Below are positions 48,196-58,142 of a DNA stretch of 64,000 nt, one piece after another. Source of the stretch: Steromphala cineraria (taxonomy: Eukaryota > Mollusca > Gastropoda > Trochida > Trochidae); NCBI GenBank assembly GCA_916613615.1, contig OU744726.1, forward strand, positions 56,188,987 through 56,252,986. The letters are read 5' to 3'. A model generated the notes under the pieces. That model did no database searches and was not told the origin of the DNA. It was given only the letters and a program-made list of their open reading frames with translations. A program made the translations under genes and the position numbers. Positions within the stretch are counted from its first letter, which is position 1; each line of letters starts with the position of its first letter.

Positions 48196-48819
48196 CAGGT
48201 CGGGGAAAACCACCAAACGAGCTATAATAGGTCGATCTATCTATAGTAGTTCGTTCGAGCTATTGCCCTATAGGTCGATCGAGCTATTCCAGCTGTTTCG
48301 TGGTACTGCCTCTTTAAGTAGGAATTTCCGCATGTGCGGCCTTATCATTTCGGGATAGTCTTTTATCGCTAGATTCATATATGACAACCAAAAAGAGCCA
48401 AACCCTAGCGTTTTCGAGATATTAGCAATAATTTCACCCTACCCTATCGTCATTCTCACTTCAAGTCAAAAATAACACCACAAAGAACGGAAAATATACC
48501 TTACAAAGTAGACACAACAAACCATGGATGGCTGATCTTCTCGATTACCCGACTTCCGCTTCTGATGTCTATTTCGTAATCATACATTTCTCGTGCATCG
48601 TCACTGAGCATGAAAATTATTAATAATCTATGGAAGCCCGGCACTGTACATATTTCGCTATCGCGCAAATCGGATTTTGTAAAGAAGTACATTCCTGAAA
48701 ACTATTTTTGTTTCTAATAAATATAATGTTTGGTGTGCCGCTCATTGCAACTCGCTATCGACATTTTCGATTGGATCATGACTCCTACACAAGTCACGAT
48801 TGGATGCCCTAGCTGATTA
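48196..48819. repeat. Left 624-bp terminal inverted repeat
   Basis: It starts CAGGTCGGGGAAAACCACCA and runs to GCTGATTA at 48819. It pairs with 54084-54707 without indels; differences noticed are at the ninth or tenth base and in TTGGATCATGACTCC versus TTGGATCTTGACTCC. Both copies contain the same 63-codon frame (48692-48501 on -, 54211-54402 on +). That frame is conserved only because the TIRs are, so it is not counted as a gene. Confidence 0.95.
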
Positions 48820-48825
48820 TTATCA

Positions 48826-48832
48826 TATAAAG
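48826..48832 (+). promoter_or_regulatory. TATA box of the MADS-PHD gene
   Basis: TATAAAG lies 7 bp inside the left TIR boundary and 44 bp before the ATG at 48876, which gives a leader of about 20 nt if transcription starts some 30 bp downstream. The TIR itself would then act as the upstream promoter region. Confidence 0.5.
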
Positions 48833-48875
48833 AAAATTAATATGTTTCATCTTTCCACACCATCTGGATTGCAAC

Positions 48876-50962
48876 ATGGAGAAGCTAGAGGTACAGTATA
48901 TTTTCAACAAATAAAGAATAACTCAATTTTGGTTAAAAATTTATTCTGTTACAATGCATACAATATACAATTCTGAATATAAAAATTTATTATGTTCAAT
49001 TTAGTAAGTGTTGTACAAAACATTATGGCTTTGCACTTTAAAATAACAACATGCACATTCAATTAATATTTACAATTGTCTTATTTATATAATTATAACT
49101 ACAGATGTTTTGAAGCATATAACCCGTTGGCTTTACATATATATATATATACACATTAACAAGAAATGCAATCGTTAACTGCTTTTCTTTGTTGTACAGC
49201 CTTTGAGTTGGTATGTACAATTATATCACAGAAAAGAGATTATTTACAATTGTTATATATATATACACATTTAGTTAAAAAATTCCTTTTTACAATTAAG
49301 TTATTTATAATTACTTTAACCAATATCACGGATGTCGTGGCTCTTCATTCATCAGATTCATCTGTAAACAAAATATAAAACATGAGTACAGAAAATAAAT
49401 ACAAATGCAAGCTTTAATTCTTAGTTTATTTTTATTTGTAGAATGCCAAAACTTTCCAGTTCGGAAAAAGGAAAATAAACCCCGGTAACAATGAAAAGGG
49501 GAAAAAAACGGTAAAAAAACACCACACGGGTAAAATAAACACTGAGTATTTAGAGGATGCCAAAGCCAGATCAAGTTGCGTAAGCACTCGCAAAAAGACG
49601 ATGTTCAAAAAGGTAACTTTGATATATAATATATATCTCTATAAACATTGTATAAAGATGTAGTTAGCTGCACTAAATGATAATATATTATTTTCTTCCT
49701 TTATCAAAATGGTACTTGAGATAATAAGTTATTGTTATCATGTTTAATAAATGTATAGTTTGTATCAAATTTTAAAGATTACTCACCACATTCCCTTGAC
49801 TCTGTAGCCTCCATCACCTCCGTCAGGGTGTCGGTAACCCGCCGCAGAAAGGTCAGTAACACGGCCTTGGTCCCAGTCCTGACGTCCTTCATGTACTCCC
49901 GTCGGAGGGAGTCCGCTAGATCTGCTGACCCTGCGTCGTGGAGTCGACCAATGGTGTCATCAATAAGTCCACACAGATCGCTGTTGGTCTTCTTGGTGAC
50001 ATCATTGGCTTCCTCCCGCTCTCCAGCCAGGACAAACAGGCGCTGAAGTCTGTGGTGAGAACCCAGTGGTTTGCCCGATACTGTCTCCTCCGCAAACTTC
50101 TTCCTGTTGTCCTGGCAGATCTTGGCGAACGATGCAAGGTGCAGATCCAGAGGCTTCCCAACAAGAGAGAAATGAAGACGCGTTGACACAGGGGATCCAA
50201 GGTAGCCAGACTGTCGGAGGTGATGGCGCCAGTGTCTCATCTCCTTCCCAAGGTCCACCTGATGAGATCCTGACACGGGAACATCTGTCAAGTGTTGGCG
50301 GATCTGTAATGCAAATAAAAGAATACATATTATTTTACAGGCAGATGAAATCTATAACAAGACCCATACAGAGGCCTATGTCCACCTTTTAACAGAAACA
50401 AACCAGAACCTTAAGTATGCCACCCCTGTGCTTGGCAAAATGTATGAGGATCTTTTGGTAGGCATAACATTATTTTACAACTCATGCAAATTAAAAACCA
50501 AGTACTTACAATTACTTTACAAACCCAAAGCAATAAATATAATTATTTACATTGTTATGGATAATAAAATTAAAACATTTACTAATAACTTGATATTTAT
50601 TTGTACAGAAACGCACTGATACAACTCCTCACAACCAGCCAACACCTTCAACATCGACAGCTACCACTCATGGACAGGTACCCGAATTTCCATCCCCACA
50701 TAGGCGCACTGTTGTAGCCCACCTTTCCAAAACGACACAAACCTGCCAGTCGTATTTCAAGAAGGTGGACTGCAACATGTGCGCCGAATGTCACATACAA
50801 CGTGACGGGGATGGAGATAAGGAGAGCGGTCCATGGGTGGGCTGTGACGTGGACAAATGTGACTATTGGTCCCACTTTTCTTGTCACGGGTTTTACCCCA
50901 CTTCCAGGCAACTTAAGGGAGTTGCCAAGGTGGAATTTAAATGTAATAAACATCGACGTTAA
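48876..50962 (+). CDS. MADS-box plus PHD-finger protein of the transposon (four exons)
   Basis: Exons 48876-48890, 49442-49612, 50341-50457 and 50609-50962 are all joined in phase 0 with GT/AG sites, giving 218 residues. Residues 35-95 align with the SRF-type MADS box. INTEYLEDAKARSSCVSTRK parallels IKMEFIDNKLRRYTTFSKRK; then KKADEI parallels KKAYEL, and LLTETNQ with KYATPVLGKM parallels VASETGH with TFATRKLQPM. Residues 102-153 are a Thr/Ser/Pro linker. Residues 159-216 form a PHD-type zinc finger: C159-x2-C162, C180-x4-C185, H190-x2-C193, C213-x2-H216. MADS domains bind DNA as dimers and PHD fingers read histone tails; here the protein probably binds element ends or chromatin (inferred). 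Three of its exons sit in introns of the opposite gene. Exon 1 (MEKLE) is the weakest part. Confidence 0.75.
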
Positions 50963-53236
50963 CTAGTGACTTTGTTGTTTTTCTAAGAGAGAAATGAATT
51001 GTGTAAAGCCAAAGTTTATATGCACTGTGAAGTCAATGAAAAAGGCAATGAAATCATTGTTTTATCACCTATCGCATTGACTACATATGGCTTATAAACC
51101 TTTGGTATACAAAGGTTCAGTAATGTTTAAGAATAGTATACATACCGTATCAAGGGTGTCGAGGTTTCGACAAATCCGCTGCCAGTGATGAGGTGTTGGC
51201 AGTCCTGGGGGCATCCACATCTGGATTCGTCGGTTTTTGGCCTCGAGGATGAAGTCACCCCCTTCTCCTCTGTCGTCCGAGCCACTGACAGAATACGAGA
51301 GATTATCATGAAGGAACGTTCGCACTGGTTCCGGACTGGAAGACACTGTGTGGTGGTAGCGAAATGACAACTCCTGGTATTGGTTCATGTTCAGACCAAA
51401 AAACAGATCTGAAAATCTGTGGAAAGATTGGAATGCCAGAGAGTGGTTGCCCCTACGTATTCCACATCTGAATAAGTAGAGTGCCATGATGTATGTGAAA
51501 TTGACATCGGCAAGGAAAACAAAGGACTTATCAGATCTTTAGGCCAACCACTCTCCAAAACCAGCAACATCAGGATGAATTCCAGATCGCTGACAATGTC
51601 TGACAAAAGGGACTATCAGTTCTGCACCTGTACCCCAAAACAGTATCTGGATTATCTGCCATGCCTTGTGGTGGTCTGAGGCATTTTGACAACTGGCTTG
51701 GGCCTTTGGCGATTTGAAACCCAGTAGTTTTGCAAGGTCTTGCAAAACTACATGCCAGAGCAGTTTAAATGAGGCCTTGGTCATGTTGATCTCCATATGA
51801 CCAGGGCCGGGTACAAGCAGAACAGTCCCAAATGTCAGGTGATTGTCAGGATCTGGAAGCGTCTGATTATGGTCTGTAAACAGATGATCTTTCCAGTTGT
51901 CGGAGCCGGAGATGTCATTTCGCTCACACAGGGGACACATGTAGGTTGAAGCAATAACCCTTGCTGCTAAATTGTATGGCAACCCGTCACAACCAACTAC
52001 GGTCCAAGACCGAGATACACCATCCTTGGAATCCTGAAGGATTCTGTGCAGAATCACCTTCATGGCAGCATAGGAACATGGGTTTACCAAGATTGGCTCG
52101 CCCACAACCAGATCAGGAACAATAAGACTGCCAGCTTCCACAAGAGAGTATCTATGCGCTATGCTGTCACGTCTTATTATCCTGATCTTTGTGGAGGACT
52201 CATCGAACACTGCCCTGTACGATGCCTCCGTTCCCACTGCCTGGGACTCAACAAGATTGGGTTGGTCAAAGTCATCACTTATGCCGGAAGAGGAACACTT
52301 TAGCTCATTCATCACAGACTCTATGAGGTGACTGATAACCTGCGCCCTGTAATGTCGAAACAAGGACAGGTCACAGTTGAGAAACGATGGCAATGATAGA
52401 GTGAGGTGTTGCACATCGAATCTCAGCCACCTGGAGGGTGTTAACTCTTCCTGAGTCTGTAATGAATGGTCTTGGGGGAAAATGTGCAAAAGTGTAGTGA
52501 TGACACTGACCATGGCCTTGGCATCGTAGCGTACACGCCAATTACGGGCCAGAACTTGGCTATTGTCGAAAAATGTGACAAGATCACCATGATCTGTAAC
52601 TTGCAAGGGTTGACTGCTCTGTGTTTCTATCCACTGGATGATTGTGGGGTATGAAGGAGAAGGCCTATGTTTTGCTGCTATGTTGCAAGCTGTTTTGCTT
52701 CCAGTAAGATAATAAATCATTAGATTATGGACAAAGGATAGAGGAAGAATTAAGTTTTTATTAATACAGTAATATATTTGCTCAATGGCAATGGCTATGG
52801 CGTTACTATTATTGGATGTAGACATGGATGTGATGAAGGAAAGCAATATTGGGTTCACATGCTGAAGCCATTGAGAGCCATCATATTGCTGAAGAAGTGT
52901 GGGATCTTTGTATTGTTGAGAAACATTGACTGAATCCGCGCACACATCTTCAGATATGAATTCCCCAATAGCTTCAGCAATGGTTTGTAAGTCTTTATTG
53001 TTGAAATTACCAGCCCTAATGGCTTTAGCAATGTCGTCTGCTGACGGACCTTGGAAAGAAGTGGATTCAAAATGCTGGATGCAAGCAGAGCAAAGGTATT
53101 GAGATTTAGAAGAAAAAAAACCCTCTCGAATGAGGCCTTCTACAGTGCATTTACGGACCTTGCGCCATGACATTTTTAACAGTGAAAATGATTTTTCATA
53201 TGACCAAAGGTCATGTTTTTTGCAGCCACAGGACAT
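49345..53236 (-). CDS. DUF6589-like putative transposase of the same transposon (three exons, one in-frame stop)
   Basis: Exons on the - strand: 53236-51146, 50303-49787 and 49361-49345, in phases 0 and 1, ending DESDE-stop, about 874 codons. TAA at 51541-51539 (codon 566) interrupts an otherwise continuous frame (FGEWLA-stop-RSDKSFVFLADVNFTYI). The N-terminus is Cys-rich (C3, C5, C30, C49-x2-C52-x2-H55). Key blocks are FFDNSQ (D224), VGCDGLPY (D417), a C2H2-like CPLC…HLFTDH (434-456), PGPGHMEINMTK (H480, E482, N484) and DHHKAWQ (521-527). From memory these match DUF6589 proteins. The order D, D, zinc finger, H-x-E-x-N recalls CACTA-type transposases, so I infer an RNase-H-fold transposase. 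The exact catalytic set is unproven. The stop may mean this copy is dead, unless it is read through. Confidence 0.7.
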
Positions 53237-53271
53237 TATTAAATAATGAAACTAAATGCACATATATTTCA

Positions 53272-53795
53272 AGAAACGGAATATATGTATGTCACTTACA
53301 AGAATGATATACAAATATATACAAGTATTGATGAGTTATTGCACTTGAAAGGTCTTATATGCTAATGGAATATAATACCCAGTGTATCACAGTTTAAAGT
53401 ATGATTTTATAGATGTATGTACAATGTTCTATGTGTTGTAGGTTGCACTTACCCTCGATTTGTTATAAAAATATGAAGTATATATCACAGAAGAGAATAG
53501 ATGAGCGTTTCAATAAAACTCGATTTAAAGAAACGGACTATATGTATGTCACTTACAAGAATGATATACAAATATATACAATTATTGATGAGTTATTGCA
53601 CTTGAAAGGTCTTATATGCTAATGGAATATAATACCCAGTGTATCACAGTTTAAAGTATGATGTTATAGATGTATGTACAATGTAATGTGTGTAGTAGGT
53701 AGCACCCCCGATCTGTTATAAAAATTGTTTTATTGCACTTTACAGGTCTTATATGATATTGGAATACAAGACCAAGTCTATCACAGTTAAAATAT
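53272..53795. repeat. About 256-bp-spaced direct repeats upstream of the putative transposase
   Basis: A block of about 190 bp containing TATGTATGTCACTTACAAGA and CTTGAAAGGTCTTATATGCT occurs at 53285-53460 and 53541-53715, and a partial third copy at about 53725-53795. It lies between the start codon of the - strand gene (53236) and the right TIR (54084), so it is in that gene's promoter/leader region. Confidence 0.85.
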
Positions 53796-54083
53796 GTTGA
53801 CCACAGAAATGGGCTACATATTATAAGATCACAGTGGCAAGTTCAAATAAAAGTTAATTGAGATAATCAATTAACAAATACGTTCGTAGTTCACAACTCC
53901 ACGTATTTATGAACAAACGATAATTTGAAGTTATGTAATCGGAGAAGGTGCTTATTAGGATTAAGGTATAACAATTGCTGAACGCAAAAGAACAGAAAAT
54001 TCGTAAATCACAACTCCACGCAATGGGCGCAATGAAATACAAATGAACACGTGTGTAAGTAAAACTGTCCCTTTTAATAACTT

Positions 54084-54707
54084 TAATCAGCTAGGGCATC
54101 CAATCGTGACTTGTGTAGGAGTCAAGATCCAATCGAAAATGTCGATAGCGAGTTGCAATGAGCGGCACACCAAACATTATATTTATTAGAAACAAAAATA
54201 GTTTTCAGGAATGTACTTCTTTACAAAATCCGATTTGCGCGATAGCGAAATATGTACAGTGCCGGGCTTCCATAGATTATTAATAATTTTCATGCTCAGT
54301 GACGATGCACGAGAAATGTATGATTACGAAATAGACATCAGAAGCGGAAGTCGGGTAATCGAGAAGATCAGCCATCCATGGTTTGTTGTGTCTACTTTGT
54401 AAGGTATATTTTCCGTTCTTTGTGGTGTTATTTTTGACTTGAAGTGAGAATGACGATAGGGTAGGGTGAAATTATTGCTAATATCTCGAAAACGCTAGGG
54501 TTTGGCTCTTTTTGGTTGTCATATATGAATCTAGCGATAAAAGACTATCCCGAAATGATAAGGCCGCACATGCGGAAATTCCTACTTAAAGAGGCAGTAC
54601 CACGAAACAGCTGGAATAGCTCGATCGACCTATAGGGCAATAGCTCGAACGAACTACTATAGATAGATCGACCTATTATAGCTCGTTTGGTGGTTTTTCC
54701 CGACCTG
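54084..54707. repeat. Right 624-bp terminal inverted repeat
   Basis: Reverse complement of 48196-48819, ending GGTTTTTCCCGACCTG, followed by the TTTAT duplication and the resumed 120-bp E1 unit. Equal length to the left copy with no indels. Confidence 0.95.
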
Positions 54708-54891
54708 TTTATGTCTGATCGGAAGATGCCTTGCATCGTTCAATGAACAGAGAAGAAAACGCACAAATTTGGTGGTGAAAATGTCAGTTTTGTTATAATG
54801 TACTTAAAATTTTGCATGTTAACGCTGAAAGTATTTATCTATGTTGAATGATTTTAATCCATACAGTATTCTTTCTGTTTTTAGGTATTAA

Positions 54892-55472
54892 CCCTTACGA
54901 TGCGGCTATATATTTTTGCTCTACAAGCCCACGTGGCGGAATTGTTTTGTCCGGTGCCAGCCACCGTTATATCCTGATTAACCGCTTCTTTATTTTTGTG
55001 CGCGGATATACATATGATACATGGAAATAAAGACAATTCTCTCTTCTATATGATGATGTAAAAATTATAAAATTATCTCTAATGGTTCGTGAGATATAAA
55101 TGCCGCAAGGTGGGTACCCTCAATCATTTTGAGGTAAAAAAAATTTTGGCGTCACTTGTCGCAACGCTTGCCGCTTCTTTATTTTTGTGCGCGGATATAC
55201 ATATGATACATGGATATAAAGACAATTCTCTCTTCTACACGATGATGTAAAAATTATAGAAGTATCTCTATTGGTTTGCGAGATATGATTGCCGCAAGGT
55301 GGGTACCCTCAATCATTTTTTAGAAAAGGTTTGATATTTTATATCCGGGAGCAGCCAAGACTGCTTGCAGTCAATATATAGCCTTATCCTGAAAGTTACG
55401 GATTTCGCCAAGAGGGCTTACGTGCCATTTTATATTTGGCCCGTAAATATCACGCGCCCCGCATCGTAAGGG
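54892..55472. mobile_element. piggyBac-type MITE, copy 2
   Basis: TTAA at 54888-54891 and 55473-55476, with ends CCCTTACGATGCGG / CCGCATCGTAAGGG. At 581 bp it is almost the same length as copy 1 (41687-42268) and nearly identical in sequence, so both moved recently. It lies in E1, 180 bp from the right end of the large transposon. Non-autonomous. Confidence 0.88.
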
Positions 55473-56079
55473 TTAAATGTTATGATCATGATCATTGTGC
55501 AGTTTCCTGAAGTACTGGAGTGGAATACAGATGGGATTGTTTGGTACTGATGTATAGTTTACCGGTGATGATCAGGATGGTTCCAATTTTAGGAAACCGG
55601 TGGTTGGTTTTGGGCTTTTTCATGTAAATGAGTGTTGCTTGAGTTTTTGAGTGTTCGTCAGACTTGCCCTTTCCTTTTATCTCGGCTAGTGTCGCAGGGG
55701 ACTGCCTGTTTTGTGTATGTTTTATCTGGTTTGTGGTTGAGGGATAGAGAAATGAAATTTCTATCGTTTGAGCTGGGCGAATTAGAGAGAAATTGATTTC
55801 TCTTTAGGAACAAACCAGATAAAAGGGAGGTAATACTCGTGTAGAGGGCGCTATGAGGTGTGTATAAATGTGATGTCAGAGCGCGGGAAGTCCATTTTGG
55901 CTGCGACGACTAGCTATCAAGTTGATGATATGTCAAATTTTACGTTGAGTTGTGTAAATGAGTTTTTTCAGGCACAGTATGTAAAATTGACAGCAGGATA
56001 GTCATATTTGCAAGTTTGCGTGTTTGAAGTAATAACTAGTTTGTGTAATCATGGGTTATGTAGAAAGAAATGCAGACTT

Positions 56080-56600
56080 TCGTTTTGAAGTGAAGTTGTA
56101 ATATGAAGTGAAGGTGTAATAAGAAGTGAAAGTGTAATATCAAGTGAAGGTGTAATATGGTGAACTCTTTTATGGCGAGGTGGTGATGTCGTGGCGGTGT
56201 GTGAAGTGGGTGGTAAATGCTGAAGCAATGGTTTATGACTAACTGGTGCTTTATGGTGAATGGCGGTTTGTGGTGAGGTGATGTGAATTGATTGTATATG
56301 GTGAAGTAGCACAGTATGGTGAAGTGACTGTGCTGTGAAGTGGTAATACATGGTGAAGTGGTGGTCCATAAAGTGGTGGTACATGGTGAAGTGGTGGTAC
56401 ATGGTGAAGTGATGGTATATGGTGAAGTAATGGTATATGGTGAAGAGATATACTGTGAGGTGATTGTGTTTTGAAGTTGTGGTTGATGGTGATGTTTTGA
56501 TGAACTGTGAAGAGATTATGTATTTTGAAGTAGTGGCATATGGTAAAGAGCCACTGTATGGTAAAATTGAAAGTTCATGCTAAAACAGTGGTTTATTGTA
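56080..56600. repeat. Degenerate GTGAAGTGGTGGTACATG minisatellite in E2
   Basis: Many diverged copies of a unit of about 18 bp (TGGTGAAGTGGTGGTACA) lie in tandem. The antisense His/Thr/Ser-rich open frame at 56049-56402 is produced by this repeat. Confidence 0.85.
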
Positions 56601-56969
56601 AACCAATGGTGTATAGTTTTGTGTTTGTTGACTTTGGGTTGTATGTTTCAGTGGTAATGTATATTCATTACATATCAAGGTGCAGTGATTGGAATATACC
56701 ATGTTGGTAAAAGGATGTTACAGTAGTATCTGCTGGATGTTGTTTCGCTTGAAGTGAGGACGGTTTAAAGTTCATGGAATGATGATGCATTGAATAAGAA
56801 AATAAAGATCATTAAATGACAGTTTTGGTTTATGACGTAACTGTTAGTTCGGGGAGTCGGTGAGGTTAGAGCTTTGGTTCATGAGTGATAATCAAGTGAC
56901 TTTTGATTGTTCATTGGTCGCTGGTACATGGCTCATGGCTGCATACTCTGGCGAGTTGAATATATATCA

Positions 56970-57255
56970 TGTAGGTAGACGTTACTGTAACATTTGGTAT
57001 TGTTGGAAATGTTTGAATATTTGGCGTCGTGTTCGACACTGCTGCAGTAGTGGGTCCTACTAATTAAGAAGATGTTACTGTAACATCTGGAAATGTTGGA
57101 ATTGTTTACGTATGAGGCGTCATGTTCGACACTGCTGCAGTGTTTGATCCCTACCTTGTAGGATGAAAAGATGTTACTATAACATCCGGTAATGCAAAAA
57201 TGTTGACGTGTAAGGCGTCATGTACGAAACTGCTGCAGTGTTTGATCCCTACCTT
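56970..57255. repeat. Tandem units of about 98 bp with GATGTTACTGTAACATC palindrome
   Basis: Three units each contain a GTTACTGTAACATC-type palindrome, GGCGTCATGTTCGACACTGC and CTGCAGTGTTTGATCCCTAC (the last block in units two and three). Inside E2. Confidence 0.85.
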
Positions 57256-57524
57256 GTAGGGGAAGTACATATCACCATGGTGAATGTAATGCTAACCTGA
57301 TGGATGATTGATGTGACTGACGTAAAATCTGAGTGCTGCCAAACTGACCTTCCTGCAACATGTTCCCGACTGACGGTGTGGGTAATGGAAACGAGGATGA
57401 GGCGCGGTATCCTTGATATGATTTGCAATGTGCAAAAAATTGTAATAAACGCCTCGGCAAGTGTCGCAGGGGACTGCCTGTTTTGTGTATGTTATATCTG
57501 GTTTGTGGTTGAGGGATAGAGAAG

Positions 57525-58140
57525 TGCAGTACTCCACCACTCTTTTCTTCTTTTACATTTCTTATTACCATTTACCTTATACTTATGAACAATAGTTCTG
57601 CATTTAAGTGTTCTATTCATTTCACTACGTGTCACTTTAATAAACAGTTCATATGCCTTGTCAATGTCAGTTTGAGTATTCGTTGACGTTTCAAGCTGAG
57701 TTATTATCCGATTCACCGCAATTACACATTCGTCAGTCATTAAAAGATCATTGGGAACATTCAGCACATCAAAGTTATATGTGATTGAGGAAGAATCCGT
57801 GTTCATATTTGCGACATGTAGAACTCTACCCACATCCATATCCCACCTCAGCAAAGAATGATCCAGCTTTAGGGCGGCTGCCGCATCTATATTACCGATG
57901 CATCCACTTTCACTCACCAAGTCATTTGGCCTCCATACATGGAAATTGCTAAAATTAGTTACAGATTCATATGCACATAAACAATAGTCGATGACTGAAC
58001 GCCCCCTGCTGGAAAGAAAAGTGTAATCATTCACACCACAGCGTCCATTCAACATACAAAAATACGAAATGAGTTTCTGGGTCTTGGGACACAACCCTGA
58101 AAATATAAACGATTTGTTATTTGTCACCGTCGGAAATAAT
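57525..58140 (-). pseudogene. 5' half of the split LINE: endonuclease domain (truncated)
   Basis: The - strand frame (58127 down to the E2 border at 57525) reads MLNGRCGVNDYTFLSSRGRS, VIDYCL and KLDHSLLRWDMDV, the C-terminal part of an APE-type endonuclease (NGR-NDYT-S-GRSVIDY, D-H-LL). A linker follows to KRRKEWWSTA, which the inserted DNA interrupts. The N-terminal half of the endonuclease is missing, so the LINE was 5'-truncated near 58140, where (GACA)n begins. The last dozen residues of the apparent frame come from E2. Confidence 0.8.
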
Positions 58141-58142
58141 AG

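Larger units (their letters stand above)
48196..54707. mobile_element. 6,512-bp DNA transposon with MADS-PHD gene and DUF6589-like gene
   Basis: The ends are CAGGTCGGG…CCCGACCTG with TTTAT target duplications (48191-48195 and 54708-54712). The TIRs are 48196-48819 and 54084-54707, both 624 bp, with only a couple of differences noticed, so insertion is recent. The interior holds two spliced genes on opposite strands. The + strand gene (48876-50962) encodes a MADS-box/PHD protein. The - strand gene (53236-49345) encodes a DUF6589-like putative transposase. No known superfamily that I can recall combines this 5-bp target duplication, long TIRs and MADS-PHD content. CAGG tips and the motif order in the large protein hint at the CACTA/KDZ supergroup. 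Confidence 0.85.
46453..55749. mobile_element. E1: first member of a head-to-tail element pair inserted in the LINE
   Basis: It starts AAAATGAAATTTCTATCG directly at the broken LINE and ends ...GGTTGAGGGATAGAGA at about 55749, where a second copy of the start follows. The first 200 bp (to about 46655) match 55750-55950, and the last 70 bp (55681-55750) match 57453-57524; the interiors differ. ACAAACCAGATAAAA (46514-46528) recurs inverted at 55721-55734, and TTCTATC/GATAGAG words mark both tips. After removing nested insertions the unit is about 2.2 kb. No transposase of its own was seen. Confidence 0.65.
55750..57524. mobile_element. E2: second member of the head-to-tail pair
   Basis: It begins with the same 200 bp as E1 and ends with the same 70 bp (57453-57524). 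The interior is different and made of minisatellites. It abuts E1 directly, with GGATAGAGA joined to AATGAAATTTC, and abuts the 5' half of the LINE at TGCAGTACTCC (57525). TG at both LINE junctions (CTCTG before E1, TGCAG after E2) is a possible 2-bp target duplication. Confidence 0.65.

Noticed and set aside
48501..48692. 63-codon frame found identically in both TIRs of the 6.5 kb transposon
   Set aside because: Identity follows from the TIRs being copies of each other. No domain, and only one such frame per arm.
48196..54707. Polinton/Maverick identity for the 6.5 kb transposon
   Set aside because: Long TIRs fit, but it is too small, lacks polymerase, integrase and capsid genes, has a 5-bp rather than 6-bp duplication, and its ends are not AG…CT.
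56049..56402. His/Thr-rich 117-codon frame
   Set aside because: Produced by the GTGAAGTGGTGG minisatellite of E2.
46453..57524. E1/E2 as Helitrons
   Set aside because: Head-to-tail joining is suggestive, but the ends do not show TC at the 5' end or a hairpin plus CTRR at the 3' end, and no Rep/helicase was found.
43255..58100. Shared 16-mer GGGTTGTGTCCCAAGA at 43255-43270 and about 58083-58098 as a sign of a second LINE fragment
   Set aside because: The flanks do not match, and about one 16-base match is expected by chance in a window of this size.
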